This document shows positions 1 to 7,844 of a DNA stretch of 64,000 nucleotides, piece by piece. The position numbers and the translations under genes were made by a program. This stretch comes from Sedimentimonas flavescens (GTDB lineage Bacteria > Pseudomonadota > Alphaproteobacteria > Rhodobacterales > Rhodobacteraceae): contig NZ_JAHVAI010000010.1 in the NCBI RefSeq assembly GCF_019264375.1, positions 62,001 through 126,000 on the forward strand. Reading direction: 5' to 3'. Numbering within the stretch: position 1 is the stretch's first letter; the number at the start of each line of letters is the position of its first letter. The notes beneath the pieces are model-generated. The model saw only the letters and a list, made by a program, of their open reading frames with translations, did not search any database and was not told where the DNA came from.

Positions 1-152
1 GGCAATCGGAGACCGTTCTGGAAACCATGACCTTCGCCGTGCCCGTGCGCGTCATACATCCCGGCGATATGGTCACCATGGACTTCCAGCCGAACCGGCT
101 GAATTTCCACATCGACGCGGGCGGCAAGATCGAAAAGATCGAGTGCAACTGA
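1..152 (+). CDS. Peptidase inhibitor I78 family protein (C-terminal fragment)
   Basis: This is the 3' end of a gene that begins left of the window. The readable frame starts at base 3 and gives 49 residues before TGA at 150-152. The visible tail (RVIHPGDMVTMDFQPNRLNF, then an aspartate and a GGKIEKIEC end) matches the C-terminal half of the I78 inhibitor fold. In that family, small secreted proteins of about 100 residues carry a conserved PGD..T.D...RLN motif and a terminal Cys. Known members inhibit serine proteases, usually in the periplasm. The signal peptide and N-terminal half are outside the window, so secretion cannot be confirmed. The next gene is convergent and its stop lies 7 bases away. 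Confidence 0.7.
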   Translation, partial: QSETVLETMTFAVPVRVIHPGDMVTMDFQPNRLNFHIDAGGKIEKIECN

Positions 153-158
153 GCGCGG

Positions 159-593
159 TTACATCTTGAAGCGGCCGTGGCAATCCTTGCAGGCCGCATT
201 CACCGCGTTCATCGAGGCCGCAAGGCCGCGCGCGCTTTTCCAGTCGAGGCCGATAGCGGCCTTGTAAAGCCGGTCGGCCTTCTGGTTGAACTCGCCCCGG
301 TAATACCAGATGTCGGGCAGCGCATCCGAGGCCGGATCGTCCTCCTCGGCATCGAACACCACGGGGATCAGGTCGGCGGTCGTTGAAAACGCCGCCGCGG
401 TTTCCTCGGCCAGCGCGGCGTCATAGGGCACCTTGCCCGCAGCCATGTCGCCCAGGATCGTCACCTGCGCCTTCATCGCCCGCATGACCTGCACGCGCTT
501 GAGCACCGCCGGATTGGTCGGATCTTCCTTGGCAAGGGCGACGCCAGCTACAAGCATCAGCCCCAGGGCAATCGTCAGGCGGGTCGGTTTCAC
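159..593 (-). CDS. Periplasmic cytochrome c, class II (c'/c556 type)
   Basis: The product is 144 residues with an N-terminal signal peptide (hydrophobic ALGLMLVAGVALA, then cleavage) and a single haem-binding CKDCH motif six residues from the C-terminus. A haem site at the extreme C-terminus of a mainly helical chain is the hallmark of the class II cytochrome c' / c556 family, which transfers electrons or binds small gases in the periplasm. The start is the GTG at 593, because a GGAGG sits seven bases upstream and the signal peptide begins there. A longer ATG-initiated frame (to 662) would place about 23 polar residues before the signal peptide and was rejected. The redox partner is not evident from the neighbours. 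Confidence 0.85.
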   Translation of the reverse strand: MKPTRLTIALGLMLVAGVALAKEDPTNPAVLKRVQVMRAMKAQVTILGDMAAGKVPYDAALAEETAAAFSTTADLIPVVFDAEEDDPASDALPDIWYYRGEFNQKADRLYKAAIGLDWKSARGLAASMNAVNAACKDCHGRFKM

Positions 594-678
594 GCGGGCC
601 TCCGTAGCAGCAATGGGCGCAGGATGGGACGAAACGCGGCCAAGGGCAATCGCCGGGCGCAAAAATGCCTGTGATGCG

Positions 679-723
679 CCCCGGCAGGGCGAACGGTGGG
701 GGCTGTTGACCGCCCTGCCGGGG
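679..723. repeat. 13-bp perfect inverted repeat (stem-loop) in a gene-free stretch
   Basis: CCCCGGCAGGGCG at 679-691 is exactly complementary to CGCCCTGCCGGGG at 711-723, with a 19-base spacer. It lies in the 291-base gap between the cytochrome c start and DUF2794, where no gene was found. Neither strand has an immediate T-run, so it is not a typical terminator. It could be a structured leader or a palindromic repeat. Confidence 0.7.
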
Positions 724-884
724 ACTTAGCGATTTCCGCTATCCCCAATCTCGCCCGCAAACACGGCAGCTTTGGGGTGCACGCCCGGGCGAGACCGCGA
801 AGATTCCGTGGCAATTTCGCGACCAGCAACCGCCCCCTGCGCGCGAGGGTTGATTTGGCGCAGGCCCGGTGTCACCATTCTGAC

Positions 885-1232
885 ATGACCATGCAGCCGC
901 CGACCCCGTTCCCCGGCCCGCGCCCTGCCCCCGAGCAGGTCGCCTTCGATCGGGCCGAACTGGGGGCCATCCTGTCAGTCTATGGGCGCATGGTGGCGGC
1001 AGGCGAATGGCGCGACTACGCCATGAGCTTCCTGCGCGAGATGGCGGTTTTCTCGATCTTTCGCCGCGCGGCCGAGCATCCGATCTACCGTATCGAAAAG
1101 CGCCCCGCGCTGCGCAACAAACAGGGGATGTATGCGGTCGTGGGCATGGACGGGCAGATCCTCAAGCGCGGGCAAGATCTGCCGACGGTGCTGCGCGTGC
1201 TGGAACGCAAGCTGATCCGCCCGATCGACTAG
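885..1232 (+). CDS. DUF2794 domain-containing protein
   Basis: The 115-residue protein matches the conserved alphaproteobacterial family DUF2794 (core around GEWRDYAMSF, FRRAAEHPIYRIEK and a LRVLERKL tail). It has no signal peptide or membrane segment, so it is expected in the cytosol. The family has no established function. The start is ATG 885, the first Met in frame that gives the usual family length; a second Met two codons later is an alternative. The stop (TAG at 1230-1232) overlaps the stop of the convergent NlpC/P60 gene through a shared CTAG. Confidence 0.85.
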   Translation: MTMQPPTPFPGPRPAPEQVAFDRAELGAILSVYGRMVAAGEWRDYAMSFLREMAVFSIFRRAAEHPIYRIEKRPALRNKQGMYAVVGMDGQILKRGQDLPTVLRVLERKLIRPID

Positions 1233-2056
1233 GCGGGGCGCTTGTTCCCGTAGAACGTCCCCTCGCCCGCGGCTTCGATCCGTGCAAGACACGCGCCGAT
1301 CTCTTCATAGGCGACGCTCATCGTATGGCCATTGGCATGGAGCAGCCGCTCGGGCGAGACCGCGATGGCGACATGGCCGCGCCAGAAGAACAGATCGCCC
1401 CGCAGCAGCGGGGTGCCGGGCGAAAGGAAGGCACCGAACTCGGCCCGCTGCAGATCGGAATCCGCCGCGCAGGCACGGTTGCAGGCATGGAACGCCACCT
1501 GCACTAGGCCCGAGCAATCGATGCCGTCGCGCGAATTTCCGCCCCACAGGTAGGGCGTTCCAAGCAGGCTCTCGGCAAGCGTAACCGGATCGGCGGGCGG
1601 ATCGTCCAACGCGCGCAGGTGCTGGAGCGGAATGAACCCCTCGGGCGTGCGGGCAAAGCCGCCCTCCTGCGCCAGAACGGCCACGCGCGCACCCAGTGAC
1701 AGGCGCATCTCCTCGCCGCGCTTGATCGAGGCCTCGCGATAGACATGGGTTGCGGGCGCGATCACCCGATGCGTGGCAAGCTGCGGTGCGGCCAGGCAAT
1801 CAGCCGCCACCCAGCCGCAATAGCCATCGGCAACCGATTGCACGAAGACATGCGCGCCCTGCCTGTCAATCACCACCAGATCGGCGCCGAACAGCAACTG
1901 GCGGTCACGCAGCCCCTCGGGGCTGGCGAGCAGATCGGCCACCGGACAAGCCAGCCGTGCGGCATCGCCCTTGGTGAAGGCGGCAGCCTCGACCTGCCCG
2001 CGCAGGGATTCGAGCGCGACACGGCCGGAAAACGGGGTCAGGCGGCGGTCGCTCAT
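1229..2056 (-). CDS. NlpC/P60 family cysteine peptidase with SH3-like domains
   Basis: This 275-residue protein combines two SH3-like segments (about residues 20-145) with a C-terminal NlpC/P60 catalytic domain (about 155-275). The triad is visible: Cys181 in GIDCSGLVQ, His228 in RGHVAIAV and His240 in LLHANGH. Family members cleave D-glutamyl-meso-diaminopimelate bonds in cell-wall peptides. There is no signal peptide, so it probably acts on recycled murein peptides in the cytosol, as for other DL-endopeptidase proteins of this layout. Its ATG overlaps the stop of the upstream M17 aminopeptidase (ATGA), so the two are cotranscribed and probably act in sequence on small peptides. Confidence 0.9.
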   Translation of the reverse strand: MSDRRLTPFSGRVALESLRGQVEAAAFTKGDAARLACPVADLLASPEGLRDRQLLFGADLVVIDRQGAHVFVQSVADGYCGWVAADCLAAPQLATHRVIAPATHVYREASIKRGEEMRLSLGARVAVLAQEGGFARTPEGFIPLQHLRALDDPPADPVTLAESLLGTPYLWGGNSRDGIDCSGLVQVAFHACNRACAADSDLQRAEFGAFLSPGTPLLRGDLFFWRGHVAIAVSPERLLHANGHTMSVAYEEIGACLARIEAAGEGTFYGNKRPA

Positions 2057-3459
2057 AGCTCCAGCACCTCGGGCAGCGCGGCCAGAATCGCGCGCGCGCC
2101 CTGCCCCACGCCGCCCTTGGGCCGCCCGGGCTTTGCGGCAGGTTGCCAGCCGTAGATGTCGAAATGCACGAAACGCTCGGTCTCGGTCACGAAGCGGCGC
2201 AGGAAGAGCGCGGCGGTGATCGACCCGGCCATCCCGCCCGAGGGCGCGTTGTCCAGATCGGCGATGCCCGGCTCGATCATCGCCTCATAGGGCGCCCAGA
2301 ACGGCATCCGCCAGAGCGGATCGGCGACCTGAACGGATGCGCGCGCCAGCGCCCCGGCGAGATTGTCGTCATCGGTGTAGAAAGGCGGCACATCGGGGCC
2401 AAGCGCGACCCGCGCGGCCCCGGTCAGCGTCGCCATGCACAAGATCAGGTCGGGCGCCTCCTCATCGGCATGGGCCAGCGCATCGGCCAGCACAAGCCGC
2501 CCCTCGGCGTCGGTGTTGTTGATCTCGACGGTCAATCCCTTGCGCGAGGTGTAGATGTCCTGCGGACGGAAGGCATCGCCGGCCACCGCGTTCTCCACCG
2601 CCGGGATCAGCACACGCAACCGCAGCGGCAGGCCAAGTCCCATGATCATATGTGCAAGGCCCAACACCGTGGCCGCCCCGCCCATATCCTTCTTCATCAG
2701 GCCCATTGAGGCGGCGGGCTTGAGGTCGAGCCCGCCAGTGTCAAAGCACACGCCCTTGCCCACCAGCGTCAGTTCTGGCCCGCTCTCGCCCCACCGCAGG
2801 TCGATCAGCCGCGGTGCGCGGGTGCTGGCGCGCCCGACCGCATGGATCAGCGGGAAGCCCTGCGCCAGAAGCGCCTCGCCCTCGACCGTATGCACATGCG
2901 CACCATGACGCGCGGCCAGTGCCCGCGCGGCGCCCTCAAGCTCGACCGGGCCGAGGTCATTGGCGGGGGTGTTGATCAGATCGCGGGTCAGCGCCTCTCC
3001 CTCGGCGATGATCTCAAGCCGGGCGGCATCCACGCCCTCGGGGCAGACCAGCCGCGCCTTCGGGGTCGAACCTGCCGCATAGCGCCGATAGCGATAGCCT
3101 TCCAGCAACCAGCCAAGCGCCGCTTCCTCGGCCTCTGCGTCGGAGGACAGCCCCTCGATCCGCCAATTGCCCTCGGGCAGGGCGCTTGCCGCCTCGGCCA
3201 CAGCAAACCGCCCGCGCGCGCGCTTTGCGGCGCTACCGATACCGAATAGCGCCCCTTCAACCGCGCCACCTTCGGCTGGCAACAGGCAGAGCTGCCCCAA
3301 GGCCCCGGTAAAGCCCTGCGCGGCCGCCCATGCGCTTTGCGCGGGTGTCAGAACCTCGGGGCGGACGTCACCCTCGCACAGCCAAAGCGGCAGGCTGGCC
3401 GCATTTGTCGGGGCAAAGCGCATCTCGGGACGGTCGGGCAAGAACGGCAGGGCGGTCAT
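2053..3459 (-). CDS. Leucyl aminopeptidase family (M17) metallopeptidase
   Basis: This 468-residue cytosolic exopeptidase belongs to peptidase family M17. The family signature NNTDAEGRL is present, as is the metal-binding lysine/aspartate segment VGKGVCFDTGGLDLKP. Such enzymes remove N-terminal residues from peptides using two divalent metal ions. The length matches the shorter alphaproteobacterial PepB-like members rather than the roughly 500-residue PepA. The start is ATG 3459, preceded by a GGAG; a frame extending to 3492 lacks this. It is the first gene of a two-gene operon with the NlpC/P60 peptidase, which fits peptide or murein-peptide turnover. Confidence 0.92.
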   Translation of the reverse strand: MTALPFLPDRPEMRFAPTNAASLPLWLCEGDVRPEVLTPAQSAWAAAQGFTGALGQLCLLPAEGGAVEGALFGIGSAAKRARGRFAVAEAASALPEGNWRIEGLSSDAEAEEAALGWLLEGYRYRRYAAGSTPKARLVCPEGVDAARLEIIAEGEALTRDLINTPANDLGPVELEGAARALAARHGAHVHTVEGEALLAQGFPLIHAVGRASTRAPRLIDLRWGESGPELTLVGKGVCFDTGGLDLKPAASMGLMKKDMGGAATVLGLAHMIMGLGLPLRLRVLIPAVENAVAGDAFRPQDIYTSRKGLTVEINNTDAEGRLVLADALAHADEEAPDLILCMATLTGAARVALGPDVPPFYTDDDNLAGALARASVQVADPLWRMPFWAPYEAMIEPGIADLDNAPSGGMAGSITAALFLRRFVTETERFVHFDIYGWQPAAKPGRPKGGVGQGARAILAALPEVLEL

Positions 3460-3664
3460 CGGGGTCTCCGGATAAGGCGGCCTTTGGGCCACCCTAGCGC
3501 GGACGCCGCCATCCGCAAGGCCCTAGCCCGTGCCCGCCCCGCCGGGCAGATGCCCCAGCCGGGCGCACAAGCGGCGCAGCCGATCCAGCCGCCATATGCC
3601 GCTTTCTCGACCCCACAGACCCAGGGCGACGCCTCAAGTTACACCGCGCCCGCGCCAAAAAATT

Positions 3665-3696
3665 CTGTTGAACAGCACAAGAATCCTCTCGAAAAT
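3665..3696 (+). promoter_or_regulatory. Candidate promoter of the carbonic anhydrase gene with overlapping palindrome
   Basis: TTGAAC (3668-3673) and GAAAAT (3691-3696) are separated by 17 bases, each matching four of six positions of the sigma-70 hexamers. A perfect 11-base palindrome, CTGTTGAACAG (3665-3675), covers the -35 element, and ATTCT/AGAAT half-sites flank it (3662-3666 and 3680-3684). This is the only AT-rich part of the 284-base gap before the gene. The assignment is tentative. Confidence 0.35.
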
Positions 3697-3743
3697 CAAA
3701 ATCCCCGCCCCTATGTATCTGCAGCCATCGGAAAGGGACGAAA

Positions 3744-4394
3744 ATGAAGGAACACGTGCGGCCACTGCCCAACTACCTCGTTCAGCGTTTTCAAGGGTGG
3801 AAGGCCACCACCTACAATGAAAATCGCTCCTGGTATCGCCGTCTTGCCGAAGGCGGGCAACATCCCCGCGCAATGCTGATCTCCTGCTGCGACTCGCGTG
3901 TCCATGTGACCTCGATTTTCGGCGCGGACTCGGGCGAGTTCTTCCTGCATCGCAACATCGCCAACCTCGTGCCGCCCTATAACCCGGACGGTGATCACCA
4001 CGGCACCTCGGCGGCGGTCGAATATGCCGTGCGCGCGCTCAAGGTTTCGCATCTGATCGTTCTGGGCCATTCGCAATGCGGCGGCGTTGCGGGTTGTCAT
4101 GCGATGTGCACTGGCAAGGCCCCCGAGCTTGAGGAGAAGACCTCGTTCGTGGGCGCTTGGCTGAACCTGCTGCGCCCGGGGTTTGAGCGCGTCAAGGAAC
4201 TGCCCGAGGCCGAGCAGGTCAATGCGCTTGAGAAACAGGCGGTCGTCATCAGCCTCGAAAACCTGATGACCTTCCCCTTCGTGCAGGCCGCGCTTGAGGC
4301 TGGCGACATGACCCTGCACGGGCTGTGGCACGACATCGGCGAAGGCGGGCTGAGCCAGTTCCTGCCCGAAGAAGGTATCTTCGAGGCGCTCTGA
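3744..4394 (+). CDS. Beta-class carbonic anhydrase
   Basis: This 216-residue enzyme interconverts CO2 and bicarbonate. The zinc ligands and catalytic dyad of the beta class are visible: Cys and the Asp-Arg pair in SCCDSRVHV near residue 40, and His and Cys in GHSQCGG near residue 110. Length and motif order are normal for bacterial beta-CA. It is monocistronic, with its own upstream AT-rich region and a strong terminator after the stop. Bicarbonate supply for carboxylases is the usual role in this group, but nothing in the neighbourhood ties it to a particular pathway. Confidence 0.95.
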   Translation: MKEHVRPLPNYLVQRFQGWKATTYNENRSWYRRLAEGGQHPRAMLISCCDSRVHVTSIFGADSGEFFLHRNIANLVPPYNPDGDHHGTSAAVEYAVRALKVSHLIVLGHSQCGGVAGCHAMCTGKAPELEEKTSFVGAWLNLLRPGFERVKELPEAEQVNALEKQAVVISLENLMTFPFVQAALEAGDMTLHGLWHDIGEGGLSQFLPEEGIFEAL

Positions 4395-4400
4395 AGATTG

Positions 4401-4430
4401 ACGGCCCCGCCAACGCGGGGCCGTTTCATT
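4401..4430 (+). terminator. Rho-independent terminator after the carbonic anhydrase gene
   Basis: A 10-bp stem, ACGGCCCCGC (4401-4410) with GCGGGGCCGT (4415-4424), has a CAAC loop and is followed by TTCATT. It begins six bases after the stop codon and just before the convergent gene's stop. Confidence 0.8.
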
Positions 4431-6026
4431 TCAGCGCAGCACCTGACCCGCGGGCCAGCTGATCGTGGTCTCCAGATCGACCGTCTGCTTGGCTTCGGCC
4501 TCCAGATCGAAGCGCCAGGCCAGCAGGCCGCGCTTGTCGTCGTAATTCTCCTCGGTGGCTTTCGGCGTAGCGCTGTAGCTGATCTCAAGGTCTTCCTGCT
4601 CGCCATAGGGCACGCGGTCGATCAGGCGCACCGGCCAGATCTCGCCGGTCAGATTTTCGACCTCGATGCGCACGGTCTCGTTGCGCTCGTTGGATTTCGA
4701 GATCATCCCGCGGTCGCCCTCCTGCGCTTGCTCGACGATGCGGCGTAGCTGCATCCCGTCGATGGCCCCGAAGCCAAGGCGCAGCTCGGCCCCCGCCGCC
4801 ACCAGCGGCAGGTGAGTGGCGCCGATGACCGCACCATCGAGCCAAAGCGTTGCCGGACCGGGCAGCAGAACCTGCCCGCTTTCATTGCGCGCCTCGGCGA
4901 TGCGATACGCGGTGGGGTCGAGCATCGGCACCGCCTCGGCCAACACCTCGGCGGGCAATTCCAGCCGGTCCAGTTGCAGGCGCAGATCCTCGACGCCATC
5001 GCGGATATCGACCGCACCGTCATAGCGATAGGTGACCGTCTCGCCGACCATCTCAAGCGCGCCTGCGCCAACCAGGCTCTCATCGGCTGCGGCCATGGGT
5101 GCGGCCTCCATCGCATAGCCGCGCTCGACCTTGGCAAGCTGTCGCGGCTCCTCGGGCGGGCCAAAACGTAGGAACTCGGGCCACAGCTCCGAGGGCGCGC
5201 TGCGTTCGGACGGGCGCACCGTCGAAAGGGTCAGGGAGACACCGTTCCAATCCTCGCCGCTGGCCTGGCGCACCGACACGAGACGGTCGAGCGAAAGCAC
5301 GCCCTGCGCACGATCCAGACGCACATCATAGGCGGGCTGCCAGCCGGCATCGGAAACGAAGGTGGTGATCGTCACCGTCCCGGCGCCGCTGACCTGCATC
5401 AGCACGGCATCGCTGTCGCGCGCGGGGTGTTCCAGTGCGGCCAGCGCCTTGCGGGCTTGCTCAAGCGCCTCGCGATCGGGGCGCAGGGCCAGATCGGCCG
5501 CGCGCGCTTCGGCCTCAGCGGTCAGCGCCTGACGCGAGGCCTCCAGCACCCCCTCGGCCACTGTCGCGGCAAGGGCGGCGACCTGCTCGGGCGGGGTATT
5601 GGCGGTGTCGAGCCTGTTGAGGAACGCGACGCGCGCCTGCGCCGCCAGAGCCTGCGCCCGGATCGCGGCGACGCCATCCTCGCCCGTCAGCAGCGCAGCC
5701 TCCAGCCGCTCGACCTCGGCGCGCGCGGCCTCGATCTCGGGCGAGGTGACCGCGTCGCTTGCAGGCTGGCGCTCGTCGATCAGGGTGACAGCGCCGATCC
5801 GCACCCCCTCGCCACTGACGCGCAGCGAGGCGATATCGGTGCCATCGGGCAGGTTCGGCACAAGCACCTCGGTTTCACCCTCGGCCACGGTCACGCTGCG
5901 GCTGACCTGCGCGCCCCAGGGGAAGAGGGTCACGGCGTTGATCTGGGCGGGGTGTTCGACCGGGGCCGCCAGAAGCGCCGAGGGCGCGGCGGCCAGCAAC
6001 AAAACGGTGGTGAGCGAAAATTTCAT
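4431..6026 (-). CDS. DUF4139 domain-containing secreted protein (MuiA-like)
   Basis: The 531-residue protein starts with a signal peptide (MKFSLTTVLLLAAAPSALLA). It then shows the N-terminal DUF4140 segment (ALFPWGAQVSRSVTV-like), a long alanine/glutamate-rich helical coiled-coil region (about residues 90-200), and a beta-rich DUF4139 domain to the C-terminus. Proteins of this architecture are called mucoidy inhibitor A-like; their biochemical role is unknown. It is predicted to be periplasmic or surface exposed. ATG 6026 was chosen because the signal peptide starts there. It is a single-gene unit transcribed toward the carbonic anhydrase gene. Confidence 0.85.
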   Translation of the reverse strand: MKFSLTTVLLLAAAPSALLAAPVEHPAQINAVTLFPWGAQVSRSVTVAEGETEVLVPNLPDGTDIASLRVSGEGVRIGAVTLIDERQPASDAVTSPEIEAARAEVERLEAALLTGEDGVAAIRAQALAAQARVAFLNRLDTANTPPEQVAALAATVAEGVLEASRQALTAEAEARAADLALRPDREALEQARKALAALEHPARDSDAVLMQVSGAGTVTITTFVSDAGWQPAYDVRLDRAQGVLSLDRLVSVRQASGEDWNGVSLTLSTVRPSERSAPSELWPEFLRFGPPEEPRQLAKVERGYAMEAAPMAAADESLVGAGALEMVGETVTYRYDGAVDIRDGVEDLRLQLDRLELPAEVLAEAVPMLDPTAYRIAEARNESGQVLLPGPATLWLDGAVIGATHLPLVAAGAELRLGFGAIDGMQLRRIVEQAQEGDRGMISKSNERNETVRIEVENLTGEIWPVRLIDRVPYGEQEDLEISYSATPKATEENYDDKRGLLAWRFDLEAEAKQTVDLETTISWPAGQVLR

Positions 6027-6070
6027 GCGGGGCCTCCCGGAATACCTGCGCGCAGGGTCACCGGGGGGCA

Positions 6071-6106
6071 GCACAAAAGCAAGAGGGCGCCGATCACGGC
6101 GCCCTC
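6071..6106 (-). terminator. Rho-independent terminator of asd
   Basis: Reading the minus strand, GAGGGCGCCG (6106-6097) and CGGCGCCCTC (6092-6083) form a 10-bp stem with a 4-base loop, followed by TTGCTTTTGTG. It starts 28 bases beyond the asd stop. Confidence 0.85.
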
Positions 6107-6134
6107 ACGTTTGGGTCAGCAGATCGCGGCGCGA

Positions 6135-7157
6135 TCAGCCCTTCTTGAGGCAGCGGTTGCCAAGCGTCTCGGCGATCTGCACGGCGTTCAGTGCGGCGCC
6201 CTTGCGCAGGTTGTCCGACACGCACCACAGGTTGATGCCGTTCTCGATGGTCGAGTCCTGACGGATGCGCGAGATGAAGGTCGCGTAGTCGCCCACGCAT
6301 TCCTTGGGCGAGATGTAGCCGCCCGCTTCGCGCTTATCGACGACCATGATGCCCGGCGCTTCGCGCAGGATGTCACGGGCCTCGTCTTCGTCGAGGAACT
6401 CTTCGAACTCGATGTTCACCGCTTCCGAGTGGCCCACGAAAACCGGCACGCGCACGCAGGTCGCGGTCAGCTTGATCTTCGGATCGAGGATCTTCTTGGT
6501 CTCGGCGGTCATCTTCCACTCTTCCTTGGTGGAACCGTCGTCGAGGAAGACGTCGATATGCGGGATCACGTTGAAGGCGATCTCTTTGGTGAACTTCTTC
6601 GGCGGCACCTCGGCGGTCGGGTTGTAGACAGCCTTGGTCTGCTCCCACAGCTCGTCCATGCCATCCTTGCCCGCGCCCGACACCGACTGGTAGGTCGAGA
6701 CGACGACGCGCTTGATGCGCGCGCGGTCATGCAGCGGCTTGAGAGCCACCACCAGCTGCGCGGTCGAGCAGTTCGGGTTCGCGATGATGTTTTTCTTGCC
6801 GTATTGCTCGACAGCCTCGGGGTTCACCTCCGGCACGACCAGCGGAATCTCCGGGTCGTAGCGGTAGAGCGACGAGTTATCGATGACGATGCAGCCCTGC
6901 GACGCGGCGATGGGGGCGTATTTCTTCGTCGCCTCCGAGCCGATAGCAAAGAGAGCGATATCGTAGCCCGAGAAGTCGAAGCCCTCGATATCCTTAGTCT
7001 TCAGGGTTTTATCGCCAAAGCTGACCTCAGTGCCAAGGCTCCGGCGCGAAGCCAGAGCAACAACCTCATCGGCAGGAAACTGGCGCTCGGCCAGGATGTT
7101 CAGCATTTCGCGGCCCACGTTCCCCGTGGCGCCGGCGACGACGACTTTATAGCCCAT
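6135..7157 (-). CDS. asd: Aspartate-semialdehyde dehydrogenase
   Basis: This 340-residue cytosolic enzyme reduces beta-aspartyl phosphate to aspartate semialdehyde with NADPH. That is the branch point to lysine/diaminopimelate, threonine and methionine. The N-terminal nucleotide-binding loop GATGNVGREM and the active-site cysteine in NPNCST (Cys130) are both present. The start is ATG 7157, because AAGGAGG lies upstream with ideal spacing. The frame also opens at 7175, but that start lacks support. The gene stands alone with its own terminator, as is common for asd in this group. Confidence 0.96.
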   Translation of the reverse strand: MGYKVVVAGATGNVGREMLNILAERQFPADEVVALASRRSLGTEVSFGDKTLKTKDIEGFDFSGYDIALFAIGSEATKKYAPIAASQGCIVIDNSSLYRYDPEIPLVVPEVNPEAVEQYGKKNIIANPNCSTAQLVVALKPLHDRARIKRVVVSTYQSVSGAGKDGMDELWEQTKAVYNPTAEVPPKKFTKEIAFNVIPHIDVFLDDGSTKEEWKMTAETKKILDPKIKLTATCVRVPVFVGHSEAVNIEFEEFLDEDEARDILREAPGIMVVDKREAGGYISPKECVGDYATFISRIRQDSTIENGINLWCVSDNLRKGAALNAVQIAETLGNRCLKKG

Positions 7158-7223
7158 CAGGACCTCCTTGCTCAAAAGAACGAGGCCGCTTAGCGAACAT
7201 TGCGCGATTTGGAAAGGGATTCG

Positions 7224-7844
7224 TTACGATTTACGCAATGTGATGCGGGAATCCCGCGCCACCAAATCGGCCGCCCAATCGGCCTCGGAGGTGAAGTCAT
7301 GCGGCACCTGCTCGGCCGTGCGCCGCCCCGAAAGCGAGAGCGAGGCGAAGAAGTCGAAGCCGAAAAGCGTGAGCGAGGACATGGAGCTGCGCGCGATCAG
7401 GTCGATCATCATCGCGCCGGTCGTGGGCGGGGCGCCAAGGGCTGCGTGCAGCCGCGCGTAATCGGCCAGCGGATGCAGGTAGAAACCGGGGCTTGTGGCA
7501 GTTGACCAGTCCAGCCGCTTACGCTTGGGGCTCATCCACAGATAGCGGGCAGGGCCGATCCGGGCCCGGTCAGCGGCACTGAGGCGCGTGGCCAGCGCCA
7601 GCCAGTCAGTCCGCGTGCCATGGCTGCGCGGGGATGGCATCGGCGCGCGGTTGATGCGGATGACCAGATCGGCACCGTCGATCTCGGCGCCGCAGTCGGT
7701 CTCGGCCAAGGCGCGGGCATTGCCGATCAGCGCGACACGCTTGCCCGCCAGCGTGGCCAGAAGGTCCGACTGCGCGACGGAAAGCGTTGCCAGAGGGGCC
7801 TCCCGGCGCAGGGTGCGCGCCAGCAGGAACGCCAGCCGGCTCAC
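7224..7844 (-). CDS. Sialyltransferase-like glycosyltransferase, family 29
   Basis: The 206-residue protein has features of GT29. A motif resembling sialylmotif L is seen around residues 34-70 (RVALIGNARAL, then GAEIDGADLVIRINRAP). A motif S-like stretch (PTTGAMMIDLI...LTLFGFDFF) lies around 140-170, and a histidine follows near 185. GT29 enzymes transfer sugar acids, classically sialic acid from CMP-Neu5Ac. The bacterial relatives are short, lack the membrane anchor and have unknown donors. The start is GTG 7844, whose GTGA overlaps the stop of the upstream GT4 gene, so both are cotranscribed and probably modify the same surface glycan, likely lipopolysaccharide. Confidence 0.75.
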   Translation of the reverse strand: MSRLAFLLARTLRREAPLATLSVAQSDLLATLAGKRVALIGNARALAETDCGAEIDGADLVIRINRAPMPSPRSHGTRTDWLALATRLSAADRARIGPARYLWMSPKRKRLDWSTATSPGFYLHPLADYARLHAALGAPPTTGAMMIDLIARSSMSSLTLFGFDFFASLSLSGRRTAEQVPHDFTSEADWAADLVARDSRITLRKS

